Position numbers and translations under genes: made by a program
Notes under the pieces: model-generated
Told to the model about the DNA's origin: nothing
The model's database searches: none
The model's input: only the letters and a program-made list of their open reading frames with translations
Shown here: piece after piece, positions 34,976 through 43,580 of the stretch
Layout: each line of letters starts with the position of its first letter
Numbering within the stretch: the stretch's first letter is position 1
DNA from: Caproicibacter sp047777415
GTDB lineage: Bacteria > Bacillota > Clostridia > Oscillospirales > Acutalibacteraceae
Length of the DNA: 64,000 nucleotides
Reading direction: 5' to 3'
Assembly (NCBI GenBank): GCA_047777415.1
Contig: JBKEEO010000001.1
Span: 868,001-932,000, forward strand

Positions 34976-36019
34976 TTATTCAGACTCAAACATCGATGGG
35001 TCATAAGAATCAATTGCTTTTTCATTCAGCGTAATACCGGTGATGGAATCGGCTTGTGCTGCAATCTCATCGGAGAATTCCTGTGCCTTGTAATCGGCAA
35101 GTAAATTGATTCTGCTGTTTTCGTCTTTTAGTATTTCTTCAGTTTTTTTCGTAATATCGCCTTTGGTAACCAGGATATAGAGATAACCGTTGGAGATTTC
35201 CGCTGTTTTGGTTTCTCCGGGTTCCATGCCGTCCAGCAGAGTTTTCAAATCATCCGAAAAATCAGTGGTATTGAGATTTATGGTTTCATTTTCAACGGAA
35301 GCGGTGGAATCAACTGACTGATAGGCTTCTGCCGCCTGCTCTAGCGTCATGGTGCCTGCATTGATTTTGGCGGCATAGTCATCAAATTCGGCTTCGGCTT
35401 TTTCCTTTTCTTCGTCGGATAAGAGGGCGGAGAAGTTTCCGTTTTCATCCGTTCTGTAGAGATTGCGCATCACATAGGAAAAATCGGTGTAGTTTTCTTC
35501 AAAGAAGTCTTTGAGTTCGTCATCGGAAACCTCTTTGGGTCCGCCTTCACCGTATGTTGCCTCAAATACTTTCTGATATTTTACGCTGTATTCCGTGGCA
35601 GCCAGTTCAAAGGAACTCTTTGCAATCCCGTAACCTTCCAGCATGCTTTGGTAGCTGTTCCATACGCTGTCCGTGTTGGACTGGATGGTTTCCTGTTCCT
35701 CATCGGAAAGGGACAAATTTAGTTCCTTCATTTTTTGATCTATGACAAAAAGAGATTTTGTGGAATTCAGCGCTTTTTCGCGAATCCATTCTGTTGCATC
35801 CTTGTCGTCAATTTGTTGTTCCAGCACGGATTTGGTGGAATCGGAGACTTGGGCGGAGGCGCTGCTGTAAGCGGAAAAGAGATAGTAGATATAGCTTCCA
35901 ATGGGTACGGTTAGGCTGTCATTTTTTGCAGCCCAGCTTTTGTCGGAAGAACATGCGGCTGTTGTAGTCAGCATGATGATGGCAAGCAACAATGCGGCCA
36001 TTTGTTTTGCTTTTTTCAT
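34976..36019 (-). CDS. PrsA/SurA-like foldase lipoprotein
   Basis: A 347-residue secreted lipoprotein: basic N-terminus, hydrophobic core and lipobox (TTAAC, cysteine near 23). It is helix-rich with a SurA_N-like chaperone region (about 60-160), then a region in the position of a parvulin domain (about 170-300: DFFEENYTDFSYVMRNLY, LEQAAEAYQ, GETKTAEISNGYLYILV). The parvulin signature is weak, so it may be a chaperone without isomerase activity. The ATG at 36019 has CGGAG upstream. It is the likely extracytoplasmic folding factor for secreted proteins. Confidence 0.78.
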   Translation of the reverse strand: MKKAKQMAALLLAIIMLTTTAACSSDKSWAAKNDSLTVPIGSYIYYLFSAYSSASAQVSDSTKSVLEQQIDDKDATEWIREKALNSTKSLFVIDQKMKELNLSLSDEEQETIQSNTDSVWNSYQSMLEGYGIAKSSFELAATEYSVKYQKVFEATYGEGGPKEVSDDELKDFFEENYTDFSYVMRNLYRTDENGNFSALLSDEEKEKAEAEFDDYAAKINAGTMTLEQAAEAYQSVDSTASVENETINLNTTDFSDDLKTLLDGMEPGETKTAEISNGYLYILVTKGDITKKTEEILKDENSRINLLADYKAQEFSDEIAAQADSITGITLNEKAIDSYDPSMFESE

Positions 36020-36153
36020 TTTACACACTCCGATATACTTAAACTTTCATTCTTGCATAGTATAGTTGCATAATTGCAATTATACACTCATTTCGGAAAA
36101 CTGTCCATATTTATTTGAAATCTGCTCGGTTCTTTCATGCTGGTTGCAGTTTT

Positions 36154-39100
36154 TTAGGCCGAATGATCCATATGTTTCAGTGCCTCTGAGAGGGTCTGAA
36201 GAGGAGTTTCGTTCGGTGCGATTTTTACGCTGATATAGGGTTTGGCTCCGGCGTTGAGAAGGACGCGCCCCCGCAAAGCCGACACCAATGTTCCGACTTT
36301 TTGCATATCAATATGGTCGCAGTATAGGAATAGTGAATTCCCCTGCTGACGGACTTCCCGTATACCGAGGCGGGAGGCAATATTTCGCTGCAGCGCGATG
36401 TCCACAAGCCCGTTCACGCTTGCGGGCGGCTCACCAAAGCGGTCGATAAGCTCATCGATGACATCGAGCGCATCCTCGCGGGTGCGAATATCCGCAATGC
36501 GGCGATAAATATCAAGTCGTTGATTCAAATCCGAGATGTAACTTTCCGGGATATGGGCTGTGACCTGCATGTCTACCAGGCATTCTTCGCCGTATTCCTG
36601 CACCGGTTCTCCCTTTGCGCGTCCAATGGCTTCGGCCAGCAAATGCAGGTACATGTCATAGCCGACCGCTTCCATGTGACCATGCTGTTCGCCGCCTAAA
36701 ATATTGCCGGCACCGCGGATTTCCAAATCGCGCATTGCAATTTTGAATCCGGAACCGAATTCTGTAAACTGACGGATAGCGGAAAGGCGTTTTTGCGAGA
36801 TTTCCGACAGAACTTTGTCGCGTTTAAAGGTCAGGTAGGCAAATGCCCTTCGGCTGGAGCGGCCAACGCGTCCGCGAATCTGGTGCAGCTGGGAAAGTCC
36901 CATTCGGTCGGCATTTTCAATAATCAGCGTGTTGACGTTCGGCACGTCCACGCCAGTTTCGATAATCGTTGTGCAAACAAGAACATCGATTTCCTGCTCG
37001 ATTAGGCGGCGCCAGACTTCGGAAAGCTGCTGCTCATTCATTTTTCCGTGGCCAAAACCGACCTTCGCTTCCGGAATTGCCTGCTGAATCTTCGCTGCGG
37101 TGCGCTCAATGGTTCCCACGTCATTATGCAGATAATAGACTTGGCCGCCTCGCCGCAGTTCTCGGCGGATGGCCTCCATAATAATGCCGTCGTCGTGTTC
37201 CAGCACGTAGGTTTGCACGGGATGGCGGTCATGCGGAGCTTCTTCTATGACGCTCATATCCCGAATACCGGACAACGCCATGTTGAGCGTTCGGGGGATT
37301 GGTGTGGCAGAAAGTGTGAGAACGTCCACGTTTTTATACTTTGCCTTCAGGCGTTCTTTTTGCTCAACCCCAAACCGCTGTTCTTCATCGACAATAATCA
37401 GACCCAGGTTGCGAAATTCCACATCTTTGGAAATCAATCGATGCGTGCCGACCACCATATCGATTTCGCCGCGTGCCAGCTTTTTAATGATTTCTTCCTG
37501 CTCTTTTGGTGTACGGAAACGCGACAAAAGCTCCACCCGAACCGGAAAACCCTCCATGCGTCGGGTGATGGTTTGATAGTGCTGCCATGCAAGAATCGTG
37601 GTTGGCACCAGCATGGCGCACTGCATGGAATCGGAGATACATTTGAACGCGGCACGAAGGGCTACCTCCGTCTTACCAAAACCCACATCCCCGCAAAGAA
37701 GGCGATCCATCGGGGTGCTTTTTTCCATATCCGCTTTGATTTCGTCAATACAGCGCAGTTGGTCTTCTGTTTCCTCATATTCGAAATGCGATTCAAAGTC
37801 GTGCTGCCACTCAGAATCCGGGGAAAACGCGTGTCCTTTGGCCTGCATGCGCTGTGAATACAACTGGATGAGGTCATCTGCAATATCCTTGACGGCGCGC
37901 CGTACTCTAGCCTTGGCTTTTTGCCAATCGCTTCCGCCCAAGCGGCTTAAACGTACTGTGGAATTCTCACGCGGGCCAATGTATTTGGAAACCATGTCCA
38001 GCTGCGTTACCGGAACATACAAAAGGTCGTTTTTAGCATACCGTACCTTAATGTAGTCTTTAATAACGCCGTTCATGTTGATTTTGTGAATGCCTTCAAA
38101 CACGCCGATGCCGTGGGAGGCGTGGACGATGTAATCCCCCGGGGTTAGGTCGGCGATGCTGTATATCGCTTCACCTTTTTTCTTCTTTTTTGATTTTTTC
38201 ACATGGGGCAGAGCCGAACGGCCGTGCGTAATAAGGCCAAAATTGGCGCCGGGATATTCCAGACCTCCGGATAAAGCCCCGGAGGTCACAACCACTTGGC
38301 CGCGCTCTATTTTATCCGGATTCTCAACAAACGCGGCACTGATTCCCTGTGCCTGAAGATCCGCGGCAACGGTGCGAGCCGATTTTTCTGAACCGCATAG
38401 CACGGCACATGCCCAGCGGTTAGCAAGCATATTTTGCAGATCCTCGGTCAAAAGCTGGAGGCTGCCGCTCCATGTGGAAAGCTGGCGCACCGTCATGCCA
38501 ATGAGGGTGCGAACCGGGGTTTCGTAACCGCCGTGGACAAATGCGTCCAAATAAATTGCACCGTGGCGCTCAAATTCTGTCAGTGCAGAAGTCCAGTCGT
38601 TACTGTAGCTGTCAAGTCCTTTGCAAAGGGTACCGTCTGCCAAAAGAGCTTTTAAATCCTCGCCCCACTGCCACAGAACACTTCTCATCCGCTCGCGCGA
38701 CTTGGCCGGTTCGCTGACAAACAGAAGCATGTCTTGTGTCAGATAATCAAACAGTGTTGCCGTTTTACCGTATAAAAGCGGCAAGAATTTGTCCGCACAG
38801 CCAATGTGCAGACCGTTTTCCAGTTTATCCGCCTGTTCGTTCAGCACGGTTTTGGCCGCCGCGGCTGTTTTGCCCCTCAATGTTCCGGCAAGTTTCCGAA
38901 TTTGTTTTGCAAGGATTTCGGGATGTTCTATCAATGCTTCGGCTGCCGGCTCGATGGTAGCACTTTTAATGCTTTCTGTCCGCCGCTGGGTTTCCGGGTC
39001 AAACAGGGAAAGGGAATCAATTTCTTCTCCGAAGAATTCCGCACGCACCGGTGCGGAATTTCCGGGTGGGAAAAAGTCCAAAATTCCGCCGCGCGAGGCA

Positions 39101-39615
39101 AACTGTCCGGGACCTTCAATTTGAACTGCCCGCTCATAGCCGCAGGACGCCAAAACGTGCAAAACCTGTTCCATTGGAATGTTTTTCCCGGTCTGAAGCG
39201 TTATGGTGCGCTTTCGGAGTTCCTCGGGAGGAATGGTGTACTGCAGCGCCGCGTCAATGCAGCAGACCACCGCGTTACATTTTTCGGAAAGTAAACGTTC
39301 TAGCACCTGAAGCCGCTGGTGTTCATATTCGTGGGAACTGCCTGCCGCATCGTGGAACGAAAAGTCGCGAACCGGATAAAACAGGGGATGGAGTCCCATT
39401 GCCGCAAGGTCGGAACAAAGCCGCTGTGCTTCCGATTCATCCCCGGCAACGACGAAAGCTCTGCGCTGCAGTTCAGTGCAGAGCGAATAAATTAGATTTG
39501 CTTTATGAACCCCTGATACCCCGGTTACAGCCGCAGGCAGTGCGCCACTGCTTACCGCGGATTCCAAATCTCTAAATTCTTTCAGTCCCCGAATTGCATT
39601 TGTCAGAAATTCCAT
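36154..39615 (-). CDS. mfd: Transcription-repair coupling factor Mfd
   Basis: Mfd removes RNA polymerase stalled at DNA damage and recruits UvrA. The 1153 residues have the expected order: UvrB-like domain (about 1-330), RNA-polymerase-interaction domain (DYIVHASHGIGVFEGI, about 470-540), the RecG-type translocase with Walker A GDVGFGKTEVAL (about 645), DEEQ box (about 750), SATPIPRTL and the QLHQIRGRVGRSSRRAFAYL motif VI, and the C-terminal TRCF domain (after about 980). The ATG has GAGGAG upstream. It is complete. Confidence 0.97.
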   Translation of the reverse strand: MEFLTNAIRGLKEFRDLESAVSSGALPAAVTGVSGVHKANLIYSLCTELQRRAFVVAGDESEAQRLCSDLAAMGLHPLFYPVRDFSFHDAAGSSHEYEHQRLQVLERLLSEKCNAVVCCIDAALQYTIPPEELRKRTITLQTGKNIPMEQVLHVLASCGYERAVQIEGPGQFASRGGILDFFPPGNSAPVRAEFFGEEIDSLSLFDPETQRRTESIKSATIEPAAEALIEHPEILAKQIRKLAGTLRGKTAAAAKTVLNEQADKLENGLHIGCADKFLPLLYGKTATLFDYLTQDMLLFVSEPAKSRERMRSVLWQWGEDLKALLADGTLCKGLDSYSNDWTSALTEFERHGAIYLDAFVHGGYETPVRTLIGMTVRQLSTWSGSLQLLTEDLQNMLANRWACAVLCGSEKSARTVAADLQAQGISAAFVENPDKIERGQVVVTSGALSGGLEYPGANFGLITHGRSALPHVKKSKKKKKGEAIYSIADLTPGDYIVHASHGIGVFEGIHKINMNGVIKDYIKVRYAKNDLLYVPVTQLDMVSKYIGPRENSTVRLSRLGGSDWQKAKARVRRAVKDIADDLIQLYSQRMQAKGHAFSPDSEWQHDFESHFEYEETEDQLRCIDEIKADMEKSTPMDRLLCGDVGFGKTEVALRAAFKCISDSMQCAMLVPTTILAWQHYQTITRRMEGFPVRVELLSRFRTPKEQEEIIKKLARGEIDMVVGTHRLISKDVEFRNLGLIIVDEEQRFGVEQKERLKAKYKNVDVLTLSATPIPRTLNMALSGIRDMSVIEEAPHDRHPVQTYVLEHDDGIIMEAIRRELRRGGQVYYLHNDVGTIERTAAKIQQAIPEAKVGFGHGKMNEQQLSEVWRRLIEQEIDVLVCTTIIETGVDVPNVNTLIIENADRMGLSQLHQIRGRVGRSSRRAFAYLTFKRDKVLSEISQKRLSAIRQFTEFGSGFKIAMRDLEIRGAGNILGGEQHGHMEAVGYDMYLHLLAEAIGRAKGEPVQEYGEECLVDMQVTAHIPESYISDLNQRLDIYRRIADIRTREDALDVIDELIDRFGEPPASVNGLVDIALQRNIASRLGIREVRQQGNSLFLYCDHIDMQKVGTLVSALRGRVLLNAGAKPYISVKIAPNETPLQTLSEALKHMDHSA

Positions 39616-39625
39616 GAAATTCTCC

Positions 39626-40102
39626 TCAACTTTTACAGGAAACAGTATCCGGGCAGCTTGTTCCCGGTCGGTTCAAATCAACCCACACAGTGATGGGATC
39701 CCCGACATGAAGATCCGGCTTTTGCCAGAGCAAATTGCTGCGCCCGAGGTAAGTTTTTCCGCCATATTCATATTCATACCAAAAACGCCACGGATGCCTT
39801 TTTCTCAATGCCTTATATGAGAAAGAAATGTATCTATATTGCCGAACCTTGTGCACCTTGCCCCGAACAAACAAACCGCTGTTGAGAAGAGAATCATTTT
39901 TTCTATGATGAATCCATGCGGGGATCCATAGAAGCAGGGCTAGGAACAGAAATCCTAATCCGATCAGCAGAAAAGTGAACCCGATTTCTTTTTTCAGGCA
40001 GTATAGCGGAAATGATATTACACAATAGATGATGCCCAATAGTGTTAGCACTACCGAAAAACATTCCAAAACGGTTTTGGGCGAAAAAAACTTTTTAAGC
40101 AT
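39626..40102 (-). CDS. Membrane protein of unknown function (DUF3592-like)
   Basis: A 158-residue protein with two membrane segments (about 12-32 and 38-60) and a small soluble domain with alternating strands (VRGKVHKVRQYRYISF, WYEYEYGGKTYLGRSN, VGDPITVWVDLNRPG). The layout resembles DUF3592 proteins, though the match is by feel. The ATG at 40102 was used; GAGGAGG lies about 12 bases upstream. It lies between mfd and pth, all leftward, probably in one operon. Confidence 0.65.
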   Translation of the reverse strand: MLKKFFSPKTVLECFSVVLTLLGIIYCVISFPLYCLKKEIGFTFLLIGLGFLFLALLLWIPAWIHHRKNDSLLNSGLFVRGKVHKVRQYRYISFSYKALRKRHPWRFWYEYEYGGKTYLGRSNLLWQKPDLHVGDPITVWVDLNRPGTSCPDTVSCKS

Positions 40103-40138
40103 ACATATGTCAATCCTCCTCAACTGCGGTTTCGTCTA

Positions 40139-40753
40139 TCATCGGTGGTTGTAAAGGTTCATCGCTTCAGCCGCCCTGCCCTGTACCATCAAGGCAACGG
40201 CATCATTGGCATGGACGACCGCCTCTTGAAAACGCTTAAAGTCCTCCGGAGAAAATCGGGAAAGTACCCAGTCAGCAAGATCCCACCGACGGTCGGGACG
40301 GTCTCCAATGCCGAGCCGAATGCGCGGAATATGGTCGCTTCCAGTCAAATAGATAATGTTTTTCATACCGTTCTGTCCGCCGTCGCTGCCTTTGAGGCGG
40401 ATACGCAGTTTACCGGGCGGAAAGTTGATGTCGTCGTAAAGAACAATTACCTTTTCGGGGGGAATGTGGTAGAAGTTCATTGCCTCCACAACGCTCTGTC
40501 CGCTTAAGTTCATATAAGTTCCCGGTTTTAAAAGCAGAACATTCTTTCCGCCAATGCAAGCTGAAGTGCAGAGTCCTTTGAATTTTAAACGGTCAATGCG
40601 AACGCCAGCCTGCTGGGCAATATAATCGATTGCCATAAACCCGGCATTGTGGCGGGTACCATCATATTTTGAGCCCGGGTTTCCAAGCCCCACTACTAGG
40701 TATTCCACAGAACCGGCGGGAAGGGTTCGGGGGTGAAACAGATTGTTTAGCAT
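40139..40753 (-). CDS. pth: Peptidyl-tRNA hydrolase
   Basis: Pth recycles peptidyl-tRNAs released from ribosomes. The 204-residue protein has the motifs VGLGNPGSKYDGTRHNAGF (21-39, with the catalytic His), KPGTYMNLSG (about 75-84), DDINFPPGKLRIR and GSDGGQNGMKNI. A short extension at the N-terminus (MLNNLFHPRTLPAGS) precedes the usual start. It lies between prs and mfd, the usual prs-pth-mfd order of Firmicutes. Confidence 0.95.
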   Translation of the reverse strand: MLNNLFHPRTLPAGSVEYLVVGLGNPGSKYDGTRHNAGFMAIDYIAQQAGVRIDRLKFKGLCTSACIGGKNVLLLKPGTYMNLSGQSVVEAMNFYHIPPEKVIVLYDDINFPPGKLRIRLKGSDGGQNGMKNIIYLTGSDHIPRIRLGIGDRPDRRWDLADWVLSRFSPEDFKRFQEAVVHANDAVALMVQGRAAEAMNLYNHR

Positions 40754-40789
40754 AAATTACAATTACTCCCTCTTGGTTTGCAAATGTAT

Positions 40790-40826
40790 GCGGAAACGGG
40801 CGGGACGGATTATCCGCCCCGCCTTT
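40790..40826 (-). terminator. Hairpin between prs and pth
   Basis: On the minus strand AAAGGCGGGGCGGA pairs with TCCGTCCCGCC, followed by a short GTTT. The T tract is weak, so attenuation rather than full termination is likely. Confidence 0.6.
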
Positions 40827-40863
40827 ACAGGCCTGCAATATTATTGATCTTTAGATGCCCTGC

Positions 40864-41820
40864 TTACACAAACAGGGGAGAAACAGGCTTGTCTTCATAA
40901 ATACGGTCGATTGCTTCTGCAAAAATAGGAGCCACAGAAAAAACCGTCATGTTTGGCAGCATTTTTTCTTCCGGAATCGGGATGGTGCTGAGCAGGAAAA
41001 TATCCTTAATTGGGCTGTTTTTGATTCTTTCGATTGCGGGGCCGGACAGCACGCCGTGTGTGGCGCATGCCGTAACCTGAAGTGCGCCGTTGTCCATAAT
41101 GGCTTGGGCAGCATTGCAGAGTGTTCCCGCTGTATCGATCATGTCATCCACAAGAATCACTTTTTTCCCTTTGACATTGCCAATGATGTTCATAACTTCG
41201 CAGACATTGGCCTTCTGCCGCCGTTTGTCCACAATGGCAAGCGGCACACCCAGGCGATCGGCAAAATTGCGCGCCCGCGTTACGGAGCCAAGATCGGGGG
41301 AAACCACAACGTATTCATCGATGTGTCCGGCAAGCTGTTCTTTCATACGGGAGGCAAGCAGAGGAACCCCAAGTAAGTGATCAACCGGAATATTGAAAAA
41401 TCCCTGAATCTGTGACGCGTGCAAATCCATGGTAAGAATGCGGTTCGCTCCGGCGGTGGTCAGTAGGTCGGCACAGAGCTTTGCGGTGATAGGGTCGTGC
41501 GATTTTGCCTTGCGATCCTGACGAGCATAGCCAAAATACGGCATAACGGCGGTAATTCTGGCTGCAGAGGCACGCTTCATGGCATCAATCATGATAAGCA
41601 GTTCCATAAGGTTGTTGTTAACGGGCGCGCAGGTGGACTGCACAATAAAGCAGTCGGAACCGCGAACCGAATCATAAATGGAAACTGAAATTTCCCCGTC
41701 GCTGAAAGTTCCAACTTCACTTCTTCCAAGCGGCAGCCCAAGACATTTGGCGATTTTCTTGGCTGTCTCCTGACTGGCGCTGGCAGCGAAGATTTTGATA
41801 TCTTTCCCATGAAAACTCAT
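40864..41820 (-). CDS. prs: Ribose-phosphate pyrophosphokinase
   Basis: Prs makes PRPP from ribose 5-phosphate and ATP for nucleotide, histidine and tryptophan synthesis. The 318-residue class I enzyme carries the flexible loop and ATP motifs (GYARQDRK, about 102-109), the divalent cation site DLHASQIQGFF (about 134-144) and the PRPP-binding loop VDDMIDTAGTL (about 223-233). It lies 34 bases after the GlmU-like gene. Confidence 0.97.
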   Translation of the reverse strand: MSFHGKDIKIFAASASQETAKKIAKCLGLPLGRSEVGTFSDGEISVSIYDSVRGSDCFIVQSTCAPVNNNLMELLIMIDAMKRASAARITAVMPYFGYARQDRKAKSHDPITAKLCADLLTTAGANRILTMDLHASQIQGFFNIPVDHLLGVPLLASRMKEQLAGHIDEYVVVSPDLGSVTRARNFADRLGVPLAIVDKRRQKANVCEVMNIIGNVKGKKVILVDDMIDTAGTLCNAAQAIMDNGALQVTACATHGVLSGPAIERIKNSPIKDIFLLSTIPIPEEKMLPNMTVFSVAPIFAEAIDRIYEDKPVSPLFV

Positions 41821-41854
41821 TTGTGTTATCCCCCTAATTTTGTCTGTCTTTTGC

Positions 41855-42874
41855 CTATTTTATTATAACTGTATATGGAGCAACGGTTTGCCCAGATTCA
41901 ATGGTGCAGCCGCTGCATTGTACGGAATTGAGAGTGACTCCTTCACCGATTGTGCAGTTCGTCAAAACAGTATTCGGGCCGATGACACAGTTTGCCCCTA
42001 TCGATGTTCTGCCGCGGAGAATGGTTCCGGGAAGGATGCTGACATTGCTGCCGATAACGACATCCGGCCCAATGATTACGCCGTCGCTGCAAGGAATGTC
42101 TGTTCCGGAGAGAAGGTGCGAATGTAGGATTTTCTTCCTGGCAATTTGGTTTAGCTTAGCAAGCTGCAGGCAGTCGTTAGCGCCCAACACCGCTTCTGCG
42201 CTGTCGGCTTTGCAGGCATCCGCTTCCCGATTCTGTTCAATCAAGAGCCGGACGGCATCCGTTAAATAGTATTCGCCCTGCGTGTTATCATTTCGGATTT
42301 GGGAGAGGATTCCCAATAATTCCTCCGTTTGAAACCAGTATGCACCGGAATTAATCTCTTGAATTTTTTGAATTTCAGCGGATGCGTCTTTCTGTTCCAC
42401 AATGGAGGAAAGTCTTCCGGTTTTCGGGTCGCGAACGATGCGTCCATAGCCGGTAGGGTCTGAAAGTTCAGCGGAAATCACAGTTACCGCATTTTCGTTT
42501 TCGCAATGAATTTTAAAAGCCTTTTGAATTTCCTTCGGGCTGATAAACGGAGCATCACCATTTAAAATTAAGACATTGCCGCCGTTTGAGCGCAAAAAAT
42601 CGGCCGCCATCATCACGGCATGCCCGGTGCCCTGGCGCTGCGGCTGATAAACGGTGCAAATTGTCGGGTCATACTGTGCCAGAAACTGTTCCACCTGTTC
42701 ATGCAGATGGCCGGTTACAACGCAAAGACGCTCTATGCCCGCCGCCTTTGCGGAATCAAGAACCCATTGCAGCATGGGTTTAAACAAAACGGGGGCAAGA
42801 GCTTTCGGATTTTTCCGCTTCATCCGGTTGCCTTCTCCGGCAGCCAGAATGACGGCGCAGTTCTTCATTGACAT
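41855..42874 (-). CDS. GlmU-like UDP-sugar pyrophosphorylase with shortened left-handed beta-helix
   Basis: The N-terminal part is a full N-acetylglucosamine-1-phosphate uridyltransferase: LAAGEGNRMK (10-19), QPQRQGTGHA (about 78-87), NGDAPF (about 104) and INSGAYWF. The C-terminal beta-helix has only about 90 residues (IIGPDVVIGSN, SIGANCVIGPN, IGEGVT repeats) and then ends, whereas complete GlmU has 450-460 residues, with acetyltransferase active-site residues in the missing part. The protein thus should make UDP-GlcNAc but not acetylate glucosamine-1-phosphate. The ATG has GGAGGAATC. The stop is natural, without sign of a frameshift. Confidence 0.85.
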   Translation of the reverse strand: MSMKNCAVILAAGEGNRMKRKNPKALAPVLFKPMLQWVLDSAKAAGIERLCVVTGHLHEQVEQFLAQYDPTICTVYQPQRQGTGHAVMMAADFLRSNGGNVLILNGDAPFISPKEIQKAFKIHCENENAVTVISAELSDPTGYGRIVRDPKTGRLSSIVEQKDASAEIQKIQEINSGAYWFQTEELLGILSQIRNDNTQGEYYLTDAVRLLIEQNREADACKADSAEAVLGANDCLQLAKLNQIARKKILHSHLLSGTDIPCSDGVIIGPDVVIGSNVSILPGTILRGRTSIGANCVIGPNTVLTNCTIGEGVTLNSVQCSGCTIESGQTVAPYTVIIK

Positions 42875-43036
42875 GCGGATTCCTCCATTATCTGTGGGGC
42901 TTGCATATCTTTAATATATATATGATATTGCGTGTTTTTTCCACTTCTATTATCTCATATTCATTTTATTTTTCAAGTTATTTTAGGGTATCTGTTAAAT
43001 TTATTACAATACGTTACAATTCTTGTTAAAAATTTA

Positions 43037-43065
43037 TTGACTTATTCCGCTTCTTGCAATAAAAT
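43037..43065 (+). promoter_or_regulatory. Sigma70-type promoter
   Basis: TTGACT, 17 bases, TAAAAT. It would transcribe the decayed region and perhaps continue into ppdK with a leader of about 500 bases. Confidence 0.55.
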
Positions 43066-43279
43066 GATCACAAAGAATGGATATATATGGTAAATACGGA
43101 CATGATAAATTAATGTTCTGCCACGAATAGAAACGTCATGAAACTTTTTCGCTCTATCTGCTTGGCCAGAAGTTTACTTGAGAACGGATTACGGGATTAC
43201 CTAAAAAACAGGACATGCTCAGAGAAAAGCCGGGCTGAAGTTTAAGGCAAAAATCAGAAACAATTCTCTCCGTCTGTCC

Positions 43280-43444
43280 ATGAACATTTTAGAAGTGGCG
43301 GGCGGCAGAGATGCTTCACTGTTCCGAGGAGGGCTGCCGGTGAAAGATTATTATGTTATTTTTGTACGCCGGGGCAACATGGATTATGCGAACTATATGT
43401 TAAATGGAGGTGCTGCTGTTCAGAAAGACAAAGGAGAACTCTGA
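43280..43444 (+). CDS. Short ORF of unknown nature, perhaps the 3' end of a decayed gene
   Basis: A 54-residue ORF beginning MNILEVAGGRDASLF and ending with DKGEL. It has no ribosome binding site, and the same frame continues open for about 50 bases upstream (AGLKFKAKIRNN), which suggests a remnant rather than a true small gene. I recognise no family. Confidence 0.25.
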   Translation: MNILEVAGGRDASLFRGGLPVKDYYVIFVRRGNMDYANYMLNGGAAVQKDKGEL

Positions 43445-43504
43445 AAATAATGCCTGTTACTTTGAAAAAATATAACAATTTATATAGCATTTGATTAAGG
43501 TATT

Positions 43505-43513
43505 TGTTATAAT
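43505..43513 (+). promoter_or_regulatory. Extended -10 promoter of ppdK
   Basis: TGTTATAAT is a consensus extended -10 element, placed about 68 bases before the ppdK start. The -35 position is poor (TAGCAT), as allowed with an extended -10. Confidence 0.6.
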
Positions 43514-43580
43514 ACAGTTTGAGCGATTTGCAATTGGGCGCAAATGTTCACCAATATATTATCATTCAGGAGGTATTTGG

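Larger units (their letters stand above)
42875..43580. other. Long gap between glmU-like and ppdK
   Basis: This roughly 700-base region holds a good rightward promoter (43037-43065), a short doubtful ORF (43280-43444) and the ppdK promoter. The stretch 43100-43440 has coding-like composition with stops in all frames, as in a decayed gene. No transposase or RNA gene was recognised. Confidence 0.5.

Noticed and set aside
37048..38056. Plus-strand open frames within mfd (269 and 152 codons)
   Set aside because: They are shadows of the conserved mfd frame with low-complexity translation.
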